From an uncultured Gammaproteobacteria bacterium (GTDB lineage Bacteria > Pseudomonadota > Gammaproteobacteria > Pseudomonadales > Pseudohongiellaceae), in contig CAIOZF010000085.1 of the NCBI GenBank assembly GCA_903862645.1, forward strand, positions 105,417 through 169,416: a stretch of DNA of 64,000 nucleotides, read 5' to 3'. Of this stretch, positions 18,107 through 27,201 are shown in pieces. Numbering within the stretch: the stretch's first letter is position 1; each line of letters starts with the position of its first letter. Under the pieces are notes generated by a model. The model did not search any database, was not told where the DNA came from, and worked only from the letters and a program-made list of their open reading frames with translations. The position numbers were made by a program, and so were the translations under genes.

Positions 18107-19672
18107 GTGTCAAATCCAGTTTCCCGTCGTGAGTTTCTCAATCTGCTCGCCGCTACCGGTGGAACGGCCGCCATCATCGGTATCACCAGCGCCCTCGGCA
18201 TGATTCCTTCCAGCGCTGCGGCATCGGTGCCCGACATGCTGCGGTTGAGCAACCAGAACCGCAAGGCCGTAATTCTCGGTGCAGGTATCGCAGGGCTCAC
18301 CGTCGCCTACGAACTCACCAAGGCGGGTTATGACTGCACCGTGCTGGAGTCCTCGCACCGTTTCGGTGGCCGCGTGTTTACCGTGAGGGCGGGCACGTTG
18401 ATTGACGAGATTGGTAATCCGCAGTACCGCGAGTTTGACGACGAGCCGCACATGTATTTCAACGCCGGCGCCGCCCGTATCCCCAGTACCCACACCAATG
18501 TTCTGCATTACTGCAAGGAACTGGGGGTAGAGCTGGAGCTGTTCATCAACGAGAACAAGATGGCGTGGATTCAGGACGACAACATCATGGGCGGCAAGCC
18601 CATCCGTAATGCTGAGTTCACCACCAATGTGCGCGGCTTCATGGCGGAGTTGATGAGCAAGGCGATGTCCGAAGTTCAGCTCGATCAGCCGTTTACCGAC
18701 GAAGAGGCGGGGCTGGTGATGCAGATGATCGGGGCCTTCGGCGACCTCAATCCGGAAGGGAAATATACCGGCAGCACCCGTGCGGGCTATGCGTCCGGTA
18801 ACTACGTGACTCACACCGTGCAGAAGGAAATGATCGACGTCCGCAATCTGCTGCGCGCCAATGCCGCGCGTCAGGTGCTAAGTGACAACGAGGGCGAGAC
18901 TGGTCCGATGCTCATGCAGGCAGTCGGTGGCATGGACAGAGTTCCTGCCGGTTTTGCCCGTCAACTCGACTCCAAGATCAAGTACCGGGCGCAGGTGCTG
19001 GCTCTGAACCTGCGTGAGGATGGCGTCACCGTGGAGTATCAGCAGGATGGTCAGAGGCAGGTGATTGAGGCCGATTACTGCTTCAACTCCATCCCCAGTC
19101 ACTTCATGAGTGGCATTCCCAATAATCTGCCGACTGAGTACACACAGGCGATGAAGTACATCCGTCGCGGGACGGCGTACAAGGGTGCGTTCCAGGCAAA
19201 AGAACGTTTCTGGGAGAAGGAAGGTATCTACGGCGGTATCAGCTGGACCAATCAGCCCATCCGCCAAGTGTGGTATCCGCCGCACGGTATTCACAAAGCC
19301 AAGGGCGTGGTGCTCGCCGCGTATGACTACGGCAATGGCATGTCTTTCACCCGCATGACGCACGCCGAGCGCATCGAAGCGATGATCGCTCAGGGTGAGA
19401 AAGTGCACCCGGATTACCGCAACATGGTAGAGAAAGGCGTAACGATCGCCTGGCACCGCATGAACCACATGCTCGGCTGTTCCGCGCGTTGGAACGTCGA
19501 GACGCCCGAAGAAGAGCAGATCTTCAGCACCCTGCAGCGCTCGGTCAACGGCCGTCACTGGCTGATCGGCGACCAGGTCAGCAAGCACACGGCCTGGATT
19601 GAGAGCGCCATGCAGTCCGCCCACGTCGCCCTCGCCGAACTAGACCAGCGCGTGCGCGCCGAACCCGCCTAA
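18107..19672 (+). CDS. Tat-exported flavin monoamine oxidase-family protein
   Basis: A 521-residue FAD enzyme starting at GTG 18107, with AGAGGA 8 bases upstream. SRREFLNLLAATGG is a twin-arginine signal, so the folded flavoprotein is exported. The dinucleotide fold is AVILGAGIAGLTVAYELTKAG (about 53-73), then the FAD signature GRV after SSHRFGG. Aromatic-rich substrate segments follow, and a C-terminal flavin site WLIGDQVSKHTAWIESAMQSA. The family oxidises primary or secondary amines to imines. With periplasmic RidA and dihaem cytochrome c close by, it may work as a dehydrogenase passing electrons to cytochrome rather than O2 (inference). It is divergent from the regulator across 244 bases. 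Confidence 0.9.
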   Translation: MSNPVSRREFLNLLAATGGTAAIIGITSALGMIPSSAAASVPDMLRLSNQNRKAVILGAGIAGLTVAYELTKAGYDCTVLESSHRFGGRVFTVRAGTLIDEIGNPQYREFDDEPHMYFNAGAARIPSTHTNVLHYCKELGVELELFINENKMAWIQDDNIMGGKPIRNAEFTTNVRGFMAELMSKAMSEVQLDQPFTDEEAGLVMQMIGAFGDLNPEGKYTGSTRAGYASGNYVTHTVQKEMIDVRNLLRANAARQVLSDNEGETGPMLMQAVGGMDRVPAGFARQLDSKIKYRAQVLALNLREDGVTVEYQQDGQRQVIEADYCFNSIPSHFMSGIPNNLPTEYTQAMKYIRRGTAYKGAFQAKERFWEKEGIYGGISWTNQPIRQVWYPPHGIHKAKGVVLAAYDYGNGMSFTRMTHAERIEAMIAQGEKVHPDYRNMVEKGVTIAWHRMNHMLGCSARWNVETPEEEQIFSTLQRSVNGRHWLIGDQVSKHTAWIESAMQSAHVALAELDQRVRAEPA

Positions 19673-19674
19673 CC

Positions 19675-19701
19675 CACTGCGTGGGTCAGACCCGCGCAGT
19701 G
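19675..19701 (+). terminator. hairpin directly after the amine oxidase stop
   Basis: Arms CACTGCGTGGGTC (19675-19687) and GACCCGCGCAGTG (19689-19701) pair with one G-T mismatch, two bases after the stop codon. A mixed CTTTGAATTTT tract follows. It is probably a transcript-end structure, though the T-tract is imperfect. Confidence 0.55.
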
Positions 19702-20004
19702 CTTTGAATTTTCAGGGGATATCCAGGTCCGACCCGAATTTTGGTGAGGTCGTAATTCTCTTTACTCCTTTTCCCTCGGCTGCTGTGGCCGCTGCGGGAT
19801 TTTTTCGGATACGCGATCTCCGTGGTTGTCAGCGCGGCAAAGATACTTTTCGTTCCGTGGCTGCCGCTTATGACGTAAAATGCTCCTGCGCTCACTCTAG
19901 GCAGACCGGTCCTGACATGCAGGACGAGACTGGGACGCGCCAATAAAAAGTACACTTGTGGCATAAGTACCACACCCCTATTTCCACTAATTTCAAGCAC
20001 CGCT
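19702..20004. other. 303-base intergenic region upstream of sixA
   Basis: No coding frame is convincing here. Short frames on both strands (80 codons plus, 104 codons minus) lack ribosome sites and family motifs. The sequence GGTCCGACCCGAATTTT near 19728 echoes GGGTCAGACCC in the preceding hairpin, a type of repeat often seen at the ends of small mobile or REP-linked elements. No complete element is visible. Confidence 0.4.
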
Positions 20005-20499
20005 ATGAAAACTCTGTATTTGTTGCGCCACGCGAAGTCGAGCTGGGCGACGCCGGACGTTAAAGATTTTGATCGCCCGCTGAACGAGCGTGGTTTCAGT
20101 GATGCCCCCGAGATGGCTGCACGCCTTAAGGAGCGCGGCGAGAAGATCGAACTCGTGGTCAGCAGCCCCGCGCTGCGTGCCTACACCACCGCGACTATTT
20201 TTTGTGAAGTGCTCGGAATCGACCCCAGCAGCATCGTGCAGAACCGGCAGATCTATCTCGCCGGGAGCCCGAAGCTGCAGCAGCTGATCAGTCTGTTCGA
20301 CGAGAGCGCAAGCAGTGCCATGTTGGTGGCACACAACCCGGCGTTGACCGACCTTGCCAATGACTTGGCCCATGCTGGCATCGACAATGTCCCAACCTGC
20401 GGAATCGTCGTTCTGCAGCTGCCCGTCGAACACTGGTTTGATTTGCAGCCAGGGCAGGCGCGCTTGCTGCGGTTCAACTTCCCCAAGAATCCCGACTAG
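20005..20499 (+). CDS. sixA: SixA-type phosphohistidine phosphatase
   Basis: A 164-residue cytosolic histidine phosphatase. The catalytic RH motif is YLLRHAKSSW (residues 5-14). It is followed by DFDRPLNERGFSDAPEMAARL, VVSSPALRAYTTA, and the second catalytic His in MLVAHNPAL (about 111-115). The short form without extra domains matches SixA, which removes phosphate from phosphohistidine on phosphorelay or PTS proteins. The ATG lacks a clear Shine-Dalgarno. It lies 17 bases before the ChaN-like lipoprotein gene, so the two probably form an operon. Confidence 0.88.
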   Translation: MKTLYLLRHAKSSWATPDVKDFDRPLNERGFSDAPEMAARLKERGEKIELVVSSPALRAYTTATIFCEVLGIDPSSIVQNRQIYLAGSPKLQQLISLFDESASSAMLVAHNPALTDLANDLAHAGIDNVPTCGIVVLQLPVEHWFDLQPGQARLLRFNFPKNPD

Positions 20500-20516
20500 C
20501 GCCTTTGAGGAAGACC

Positions 20517-21485
20517 ATGCCCCCGTCCAGACCCCTGCTGTTGAGCCTTACCCTGTTGTCGCTGTTCAGCTGCATGGAGTCTTCCTCTCCCTCTGCCCGA
20601 ACCGCTGTCGGCTGGCAGTCCCCGCTGTATCAGGATCATGCATTGATCGGCCGCATCTGGCGGGCCAGCGATCAGCGCTTTATCACGGTAGCCCAGCTGC
20701 AGCAGGAACTAGACCGCAAGGGCTTTTTGCTGCTCGGCGAGAAGCATGATAATCCTGATCACCACACGCTGCGTCGCTCTCTGCTGCAACAGATGATGGC
20801 GAGCGGCACAGTAGGCACTGTCAGCTTTGAGATGCTCGATAGCAGCCAACAGGCATTGGTAGATAACATTGATAGCGCGGATATGGGCTCTGCCGAAGCG
20901 CTGCAGGCACATTTGCTATGGGATGCCGAGGGCTGGGACTGGAATTTCTATGGCCCGGTGTTGACTGAGTTGCTAGCTGCCGGAGTACCGGTGCGTGCTG
21001 CTAACATCAGCAGCGAAGAGATGATGGCGATCTACGGTGGTGAACTTGATGCCAGTATCGCCAATGTCATGAATGCGCAGCAGATGGAGCAGTTGAACCT
21101 CGATATTGATGAAAGCCATTGCGGCATGTTGCCAGCCAGTCAGTTCCCGGCGATGGTCAGGGTCCAGCAGAGCCGGGATGCGAGCATGGCCAGCAGCCTG
21201 TCGCAGGCGGCACCGGTGGGGCAGCGTGTGCTGATTGCGGGCAACTACCATGTGCGCCGCGATCTGGGCGTGTCCAACTATTTGTCCGCAGGGATTGCCG
21301 GTGCGACCGCAGTGCCGCCGGCCGATATCGTTGCCCTCGGATTCATGGAAGTTTCTCCAGAGTCAAACGAGCCCGCCGACTATACCGAAGCCTTCTCCTC
21401 GACGGCGCCCTACGACTATCTCTGGTTTACGCCCGCAGTGAGTGCTGAGGACTATTGCGCCGCCATGAGGGCCGGCGGCCAGTGA
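20517..21485 (+). CDS. ChaN-like haem/iron-regulated lipoprotein
   Basis: A 322-residue protein. ATG at 20517 is preceded by GAGGA at 5 bases; the TTG start four codons earlier would bury that site. The signal peptide ends in lipobox LFSC. The body belongs to the ChaN/haem-binding uptake family (Cofac_haem_bdg): LLLGEKHDNPDHHTLRRSLLQQM, SFEMLDSSQQALVD, WDWNFYGPVLTELLAAGVPVRAANIS, and VLIAGNYHVRRDLGVSNYL. His residues in GEKHDNPDHH and GNYHVR match conserved positions. The likely role is haem or iron handling at the outer membrane, largely untested in this family. Convergent with a DUF4159 gene. Confidence 0.82.
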   Translation: MPPSRPLLLSLTLLSLFSCMESSSPSARTAVGWQSPLYQDHALIGRIWRASDQRFITVAQLQQELDRKGFLLLGEKHDNPDHHTLRRSLLQQMMASGTVGTVSFEMLDSSQQALVDNIDSADMGSAEALQAHLLWDAEGWDWNFYGPVLTELLAAGVPVRAANISSEEMMAIYGGELDASIANVMNAQQMEQLNLDIDESHCGMLPASQFPAMVRVQQSRDASMASSLSQAAPVGQRVLIAGNYHVRRDLGVSNYLSAGIAGATAVPPADIVALGFMEVSPESNEPADYTEAFSSTAPYDYLWFTPAVSAEDYCAAMRAGGQ

Positions 21486-21512
21486 GCGACCACGTGTCCA
21501 GCCGTCCGTCCA

Positions 21513-22343
21513 TCAGTGCGTCAGCGAATAGATCAGGTAGTTGATACCCAGTTGATAGGCCAGATTGGCAAAGCGGGTCGGGTACCTCGGATCATAGGTG
21601 TGTTCCCAGCCGTCGCCCATGTCCGAGTTCCAGTTGATCAGCACCATCACCCGGCCTGTGTCATCGAGAATCGCGTGATTGCTGGCGCGGTCGACGTCCT
21701 GTTCCGGATAGTTGTCCGGATTGCCGATGACCGGAATCATTTGTGGACCGTCGATGTCGTAATAGCTGTGAAAGATTTCGTGGTCTGGCGGTAGCTCGAT
21801 GATCTCGCGATCAGGGAAGACGTCGGTGAACGCGCTGTAGAAACTGTCCCACTGTTGTGTGCCCCAGAAATCATCTATCAGCAGGAAGCCGCCGCGCAGC
21901 AGATACTCGCGCATGTTGTCCTTTTCGATGGAGTTGAACAGTGGTCCACCGCTGCGCCCCATCTCCAGGGCGTAGAGAAACGGATAGTCGAATACGCGGC
22001 TGTCATCAAGGCGCAGCACGATCGGTTCGCTCATGACCCGCACATTGGTCAGGCGCGAGACGCCGCGCAGGAAGTTGGAGTCCGCACTCGGGAAGTCCGT
22101 CTGCCAGGTGCCACGGCGAAAACCGTCGTTGTAGTAATTGTCATATTGCAAGCGCACGAACGCGAACTCGCCAGCGATGTCCTGTGGCAGGGTGTCTACG
22201 TCAAAGTCCGGCGCGAGCGGTTGAGCGCCGGCTGGCAGACTGCCCAGCAGCATGATGCACAGTGGCGCGAGTGCCTTCAATGCAAGATTCAAGAACAAAA
22301 CTCTATTCAACGCGTTCTTCATGCTGGTGGTTGACCCTGCCAT
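21513..22343 (-). CDS. exported DUF4159 protein
   Basis: A 276-residue exported protein with the DUF4159 pattern: FAFVRLQYDNYYNDGFRRGTW, TNVRVMSEPIVLRLDDSRVFDYPFLYALEMG, REYLLRGGFLLIDDFWG, and ending DPRYPTRFANLAYQLGINYLIYSLTH. The fold resembles a class I glutamine-amidotransferase/ThuA-like Rossmann domain but its function is unknown. A signal peptide (about 17-41 of the long form) ends near PAGA-QP. ATG at 22322 is an alternative start. In many genomes DUF4159 proteins accompany MoxR/BatA-type clusters; none is here. Confidence 0.82.
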   Translation of the reverse strand: MAGSTTSMKNALNRVLFLNLALKALAPLCIMLLGSLPAGAQPLAPDFDVDTLPQDIAGEFAFVRLQYDNYYNDGFRRGTWQTDFPSADSNFLRGVSRLTNVRVMSEPIVLRLDDSRVFDYPFLYALEMGRSGGPLFNSIEKDNMREYLLRGGFLLIDDFWGTQQWDSFYSAFTDVFPDREIIELPPDHEIFHSYYDIDGPQMIPVIGNPDNYPEQDVDRASNHAILDDTGRVMVLINWNSDMGDGWEHTYDPRYPTRFANLAYQLGINYLIYSLTH

Positions 22344-22436
22344 GGTGCCGGTTTGTGTAAACGAAATTAAGACCTAAGCTACCTGAAAACTGTGGTCGCA
22401 CCAATAGCCGTTTCACTGACAACAAAGAGAATAGTC

Positions 22437-22841
22437 ATGAAACCGATCAGACCTTCATTCCGCAGGTTATCCTGCCATGTTCGTTCCTCTTATCTCCAGA
22501 AGGGACAGTTCTCCTATCGGGCGTTGCTCTATGGTCTGGCGCTGGGTGAGAATGTTGTGAAGATCTCTTCCGGCACAAGCCGCACCTAACTGACACTGGT
22601 CAACTACCCTATCACCGGGCCGGTGATCTCCGGTGGCAGCAGTCGGCGCTTCGCCATCGGCAATGGCGAGTTCCTCGATTACACCGATTACAAAGTTACC
22701 TTCACCGACGACTAGAAAGCACGACTGCAGGCGGTCTTTCCGGAAGGCGTGTGCGATTGGAGCAAGCCTGATGTGCACCAGAGTACCAACCAGACCTGGC
22801 TGTCATATGGCCCATCGCCCGTCAATCGCTACGCGCCCTGA
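22437..22841 (+). pseudogene. DUF6351-family pseudogene with internal deletion and two in-frame stops
   Basis: One reading frame runs through the whole stretch but is broken by TAA at 22587-22589 and TAG at 22713-22715. Before the first stop it reads ALLYGLALGENVVKISSG; after it, LTLVNYPITGPVISGG, matching the N-terminal region of DUF6351 proteins (large exported proteins of about 700 residues). After the second stop it reads KARLQAVFPEGVCDWSKPDV and TWLSYG, matching the extreme C-terminus of the same family. The roughly 500-residue middle is gone. This is therefore an old deleted and mutated copy. A MarR gene follows on the same strand. Confidence 0.75.
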
Positions 22842-22854
22842 GATGTATCGAATA

Positions 22855-22900
22855 CCCGCTGCTGTCAACAATGTCTGCAGGCATTGTTGACAGCAGCGGG
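22855..22900. repeat. perfect 19-bp inverted repeat before the MarR gene
   Basis: Left arm 22855-22873 (CCCGCTGCTGTCAACAATG) is exactly complementary to the right arm 22882-22900, with an 8-base spacer. It lies 13 bases past the DUF6351 remnant stop and 41 bases before the MarR ATG. The inner TGTCAACAATG half-sites could form an operator for the MarR dimer, or the whole may be a terminator-like hairpin without a T-tract. Confidence 0.8.
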
Positions 22901-22941
22901 TCATGATGACAGCATGCTGCCTGTATCTTGCGGAGGCTGAC

Positions 22942-23385
22942 ATGGCGCATTCACCCAAACGAAAACCCTTTCTCGATCTTGTGTTGTCCCTGTTCCGTCT
23001 GAATGGGCTGTTGGTGGCCGAGGGCGACCGCATGGCCCAGTCACTGGGTCTGACCAGCGCGCGCTGGAAAGTGATCGGCGTCATTGCGCTGGCGAACTCC
23101 GGCGTCACCGTGCCAGGCATTGCGCGGGCGCTCGGACAATCCCGGCAGGCCGTGCAACGAATCACCGATGTCATGGAGCAGGACGGCCTGCTTCGCTATC
23201 AGCGCAATCCCGATCATAAGCGCTCGGCACTGGTGTGTCTGACCGATATCGGTCAGGAGGCTTACAGCGCGCTGCGCTCTGTTCAGGATCCGTGGGCAAT
23301 CGACAGTACCGAGGACGTGCCCTTGGCAGAGCTGGAGTCTGCTCTGCAACTGGTGCGTCGCCTGATCATTCGTTTCGATCGCTGA
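22942..23385 (+). CDS. MarR-family transcriptional regulator
   Basis: A 147-residue regulator. ATG at 22942 has GGAGG at about 6 bases; a longer frame starts inside the inverted-repeat flank. The winged helix is visible as LTSARWKVIGVIALANSGVTVPGIARALGQSRQAVQRITDVMEQDGLLRYQRNPDHKRSALVCLTDIG, with the wing NPDHKRS. Flanking helices form the dimer interface. Regulators of this type are released from DNA by phenolic or other small ligands. Its natural target could be the decayed DUF6351 gene upstream, which shares its orientation, or itself through the inverted repeat. Confidence 0.9.
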   Translation: MAHSPKRKPFLDLVLSLFRLNGLLVAEGDRMAQSLGLTSARWKVIGVIALANSGVTVPGIARALGQSRQAVQRITDVMEQDGLLRYQRNPDHKRSALVCLTDIGQEAYSALRSVQDPWAIDSTEDVPLAELESALQLVRRLIIRFDR

Positions 23386-23407
23386 TACCAATTAACAACC
23401 ACTGGGA

Positions 23408-25048
23408 TTGCCACACTTGAACCGATCTGTCTCCTTGACCCGACTGCCGCGAGCACTCTACAGCTCTGAGCAGGTGCGTGCGATTGATCGTCATGCCATC
23501 GAACAGGCTGGCATTCCTGGTTTGGAGCTAATGCAGCGCGCCGCCAGTGTGGTGTTGCATGCGATCGTGAAGCGCTGGCCACAGGTTCGCCGCCTGGTGA
23601 TTGTCTGTGGCACCGGCAATAACGGTGGCGATGGCTACCTGGTGGCTGCCCTTGCTGCAGCGCAGGGCCTGAATGTTCGTGTCCTGGAGCTCGGTGCGGG
23701 CGATCGCCTCGGCGGAGACGCGTTAAGTGCCAGGCAGTCAGCGTTGGCAGCGGGCATCCGCTGCGAACCCTTGCGAGCTACAGAAGGCATTTCTCTGGAG
23801 TCCGCGCGTGCAGACACCGTGCTGGTGGATGCATTGCTGGGAATCGGGCTGCGCGGCAGTCTGCGCACCGAGTACCGTGTGGCCATTGAGTGGATCAATG
23901 GCTGTGGTTTGCCGGTCGTGGCTGTCGATGTTCCCTCCGGGTTGAACAGCGATACCGGAGTGGCGGTCGAGGTAGTAGTGCGCGCCGCGCTGACGGTTTG
24001 TTTCATCGGAGTAAAGCGGGGTCTGTTGACGGCGGACGGGCCCGACTGCGCGGGCGAGATCGTTTTTCATGATCTTGCGCTGCCAGCAAGTGTCCTCACT
24101 AGCGATGCGGCGCGAGCAATCTCGGCCACCCGTATTGACGTTCAGGCGGTGGCGACATTGCTGCCGCCGCGACGTCCTGCGAGCCATAAAGGCGACTGTG
24201 GCCATGTACTTGTTGTCGGCGGGGATGTCGGCTATGGTGGCGCCGCTTTGATGGCGGCGGAGGCAGCGGCACGCGCTGGAGCGGGCACAGTAAGCCTGCT
24301 GACGCGTGCTGTTCATGTCACAGCAATGCTGAGCCGCCGTCCCGAAATCATGGTGCGTGCCGTTGAATCGCCCAATGGTGACGATGCTGAACTGGTGTCG
24401 CAAATGATCGCCCGCGCGAGCGTCGTGGTAATTGGTCCCGGCCTGGGGCGCACGGCTTGGTCGGCAGCCCTGCTGCGGTTGGTGTTGCAGGAAACAGGCT
24501 TGCGTGTACCGCTGGTGGTGGATGCCGATGCGCTCAACCTGTTGGCGGAGAAGCGGGCGCAACTCAGCGAGCTGTCCAGCACTGGTGTCTCGGGGTTGCA
24601 CAGGGCGAACTGGATACTCACCCCGCATCCCGGTGAAGCTGCCCGTCTGCTGGGGTGCAGCACGGCACAGGTGCAAGAGGATCGTTTCTCGGCAGTGCGG
24701 CGGCTGCAGCAACTCTGGGGAGGTGTCTGTCTACTCAAGGGGGCAGGGAGTCTTCTCTGCTTCGCTGCGCCAACAAGCGGTGCGCCCATGTCCTGCATGG
24801 AGTCGTGTCTGGAGTTGTGCACCGAAGGCAATCCGGGAATGGCCTCGGGTGGCATGGGCGATGTGCTCAGCGGAATAATCGGCGGCTTCGTCGCCCAGGG
24901 GCTGAGTCTCGTAGACAGCCTGCGCTGCGGAGTCTGTATTCACGGCGAGAGTGCGGATCTGGCAGCCGCAGCCGATGGTGAGCGTGGGACGCTGGCGATG
25001 GATCTGTTGCCGCATCTGCGGCATCTGGTAAACAACGGGCAGGACTGA
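23408..25048 (+). CDS. nnr: bifunctional NAD(P)H-hydrate epimerase/dehydratase
   Basis: A 546-residue metabolite-repair enzyme. The N-terminal epimerase domain has LYSSEQVRAIDRHAIEQAGIPGLELMQRA, VCGTGNNGGDGYLVAALA, VVAVDVPSGLNSDTG. The C-terminal ADP-dependent dehydratase domain (about 245-540) has HKGDCGHVLVVGGDVGYGGA, VVDADALNLLA, ILTPHPGEAARLLG, and GNPGMASGGMGDVLSGIIGG, which holds the catalytic Asp. It repairs hydrated NADH and NADPH. There is no ATG near the N-terminus; TTG at 23408 is used, with further TTG codons at 23417 and 23435 as alternatives. It heads the conserved tsaE-amiB-mutL block. Confidence 0.95.
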   Translation: MPHLNRSVSLTRLPRALYSSEQVRAIDRHAIEQAGIPGLELMQRAASVVLHAIVKRWPQVRRLVIVCGTGNNGGDGYLVAALAAAQGLNVRVLELGAGDRLGGDALSARQSALAAGIRCEPLRATEGISLESARADTVLVDALLGIGLRGSLRTEYRVAIEWINGCGLPVVAVDVPSGLNSDTGVAVEVVVRAALTVCFIGVKRGLLTADGPDCAGEIVFHDLALPASVLTSDAARAISATRIDVQAVATLLPPRRPASHKGDCGHVLVVGGDVGYGGAALMAAEAAARAGAGTVSLLTRAVHVTAMLSRRPEIMVRAVESPNGDDAELVSQMIARASVVVIGPGLGRTAWSAALLRLVLQETGLRVPLVVDADALNLLAEKRAQLSELSSTGVSGLHRANWILTPHPGEAARLLGCSTAQVQEDRFSAVRRLQQLWGGVCLLKGAGSLLCFAAPTSGAPMSCMESCLELCTEGNPGMASGGMGDVLSGIIGGFVAQGLSLVDSLRCGVCIHGESADLAAAADGERGTLAMDLLPHLRHLVNNGQD

Positions 25049-25108
25049 TGCCGCGCTAAACAGCTGCTTGCAAGGGCGACAGGAAACAAGAGGGTTTGGA
25101 ACACGGTC

Positions 25109-25627
25109 ATGGGTGAGAACACACGATATCTGGCGGATGAAGCGGCGACCGAGAACTTTGGTCGCCTGCTGGCGCTGGCGACTCAACCAGGCGCGACGGA
25201 TCGCCATGCTACACTCGGCGGCAGAATCTACCTGTCCGGCGACCTTGGCGCTGGCAAGACCACCATGACCCGGGGACTGATGCGGGCCTATGGTGTGGAG
25301 GGTGCGATCAAGAGTCCGACCTATACGCTGGTGGAGCCTTATGAACAGCCGGGCTGCCATCTCTACCATTTCGATCTGTACCGACTGGCGGACCCGGAAG
25401 AAGTTGAGTTTCTTGGAGTTGCAGAATATTTTGACGACGCCAACCTCTGCCTCATCGAGTGGCCTGAGAAGGGGAAAGGCTATCTGCCGGCACCCGACCT
25501 GGAGATCACTCTATCTCATGAGGGGAGTGGGCGTCGCCTGAATTGGCACGCGCGTTCGCCCCACGGAGAGAGCATCGTGAAGAATTTGTCTAATCTGATG
25601 GCGCGAACGCAGACCGGGATCGACTAA
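25109..25627 (+). CDS. tsaE: tRNA t6A-modification ATPase TsaE
   Basis: A 172-residue P-loop ATPase. Walker A is SGDLGAGKTTMTRGLM (about 43-58). It is followed by the family signature IKSPTYTLVEPYE, LYHFDLYRLADPEEVEFLG and CLIEWPEKG. TsaE energises the TsaBD complex that makes threonylcarbamoyladenosine at position 37 of ANN-decoding tRNAs. It lies 60 bases after nnr and two bases before amiB, as in many gammaproteobacteria. Length is slightly above the usual 150-160 because of a polar tail. Confidence 0.95.
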   Translation: MGENTRYLADEAATENFGRLLALATQPGATDRHATLGGRIYLSGDLGAGKTTMTRGLMRAYGVEGAIKSPTYTLVEPYEQPGCHLYHFDLYRLADPEEVEFLGVAEYFDDANLCLIEWPEKGKGYLPAPDLEITLSHEGSGRRLNWHARSPHGESIVKNLSNLMARTQTGID

Positions 25628-25629
25628 GC

Positions 25630-27201
25630 ATGAAATTGACTGCCACACCCAACAGAACAGCCTTGCGCCGTTTCGCCATGGTGCTGATCGTGCTGTTGTT
25701 CTCTGCCGGGTTATACGCGCCCGCGCTGCACGCAGCCGAGGTACAGGAGGTGCGTCTGTGGCGTGCCCCTGACTATACGCGCGTCGTATTCGATCTGGAT
25801 CGTCAGGTCCAGTACAGCGTATTCGTCCTCGAAAATCCTAATCGTGTAGTCATCGATCTGTCCGGTGTCGAGATGAAGACGAATCTGTCCGGGCTGGATT
25901 TCAAGGACAGTCCCGTGACTGGCATGCGCAGTGGCAAGCGTGCCGACGTCGATCTGCGAATCGTGCTGGATCTCACCAAAGGAGTGAATCCCAGCAGCTT
26001 CATGCTGGCCGCCAATGGCGAGCTAAAAGACCGATTGGTGGTGGATCTGTATGACGCTGGAGTAGTCCCCGCCGTGCCTGATCTGCAAATGGAGGAGCGA
26101 CCGGGCGAGGCGCTGCAGCGCGATATCATCGTCGCCATCGATGCTGGCCACGGCGGTGAAGATCCAGGTGCTCTCGGCTACGACAAACGCATACGTGAAA
26201 AAGACGTGGCACTGGCCATCGCCAGGGCTCTCTATGATCGGCTGGAGTCGGTGCCAGGCTATCAGCCAGTGCTGGTGCGTGACGGGGATTACTCTTTGCA
26301 GCTGCAGCGCCGACCGCAGATCGCTCGACAGAATCGTGCCGACATCTTCCTATCGATTCACGCGGATTCTTTCAGCACCACCCGTGCTGAAGGAGTCACG
26401 GTGTATGCGCTCTCCGAACGCATCGCCGAAGACGAAAACGTGCGCCGAGTTGCCGAGAAGGAAAACAGTGCAGACCTGCTGGGGGGCGTCGCGGGCGACA
26501 CCAGCCTGCGTGATATTGAGGACGACCTTGCGCGCACGCTACTCGACTTATCGATGGCTTGGAGCATAGAGCAGAGCGTCGCGGCCGGCTCCTACATCCT
26601 GAACTCGCTGAGTTCGGTGGCGACACTGCGTCGCGACAAGACTCAGCAGGGCAATCTCTGGGTGCTGCGTTCACCCGATATTCCGTCGTTGTTGATCGAG
26701 ACTGGCTATCTCTCCAACCCTGATGAGGCTCGTCAGCTCAATTCCGGCAGTTATCAGCGCCGCCTGGCCGATGGTATCGTGCAGGGAGTCATGCGCTATT
26801 TCTATGACCGCCCGCCGGAAGATACCTTGGTAGCGTGGCAGAAGGCCAACAACATTACCCCGACCCTGGTGGGGACGGCTGCGGGCGGCAGTCATGTGGT
26901 GGCGCGCGGGGACAGTATTTCGATGATCGCCCAGCGCTATGGGGTGTCGATCAGGGAATTGAAGGAGGCTAACGATCTGCGCGATGACGTGATTAAGCTG
27001 GGACAGGAGTTGACCATTCCAGGGGCCGGTTTGAGCACCCTGCTGGAACCCCTGCCCATGGAGCACAAGACCGTTACGGGTGAGACCCTCTCGGGAATCG
27101 CTGTGCGTTATCGCGTCAGTCTCGCCAGCCTGCGCAATGCCAATGATCTGCGCAATGATGTAATCCACGTCGGCCAGATTCTGAAGATACCTCCCCCCTG
27201 A
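25630..27201 (+). CDS. amiB: N-acetylmuramoyl-L-alanine amidase with AMIN and two LysM domains
   Basis: A 523-residue periplasmic amidase that cleaves septal peptidoglycan during cell separation. A signal peptide ends near LHAAEV. The AMIN domain (about 38-135) contains [29 protein letters not shown]. The Amidase_3 domain (about 165-395) has the zinc motifs [21 protein letters not shown] and IETGYLSN. A segment around [12 protein letters not shown] helices matches the autoinhibitory region activated by EnvC/NlpD-type partners. Two LysM repeats (about 418-462 and 478-522), each with the [20 protein letters not shown] pattern, bind glycan. The stop overlaps the mutL ATG by one base (TGATG). Confidence 0.95.
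   Translation: MKLTATPNRTALRRFAMVLIVLLFSAGLYAPALHAAEVQEVRLWRAPDYTRVVFDLDRQVQYSVFVLENPNRVVIDLSGVEMKTNLSGLDFKDSPVTGMRSGKRADVDLRIVLDLTKGVNPSSFMLAANGELKDRLVVDLYDAGVVPAVPDLQMEERPGEALQRDIIVAIDAGHGGEDPGALGYDKRIREKDVALAIARALYDRLESVPGYQPVLVRDGDYSLQLQRRPQIARQNRADIFLSIHADSFSTTRAEGVTVYALSERIAEDENVRRVAEKENSADLLGGVAGDTSLRDIEDDLARTLLDLSMAWSIEQSVAAGSYILNSLSSVATLRRDKTQQGNLWVLRSPDIPSLLIETGYLSNPDEARQLNSGSYQRRLADGIVQGVMRYFYDRPPEDTLVAWQKANNITPTLVGTAAGGSHVVARGDSISMIAQRYGVSIRELKEANDLRDDVIKLGQELTIPGAGLSTLLEPLPMEHKTVTGETLSGIAVRYRVSLASLRNANDLRNDVIHVGQILKIPPP

Noticed and set aside
19686..20000. 104-codon minus-strand frame upstream of sixA
   Set aside because: Basic, low-information sequence without a family signature; starts inside the sixA leader. 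Considered as a RAYT tail but the HUH motif is absent.
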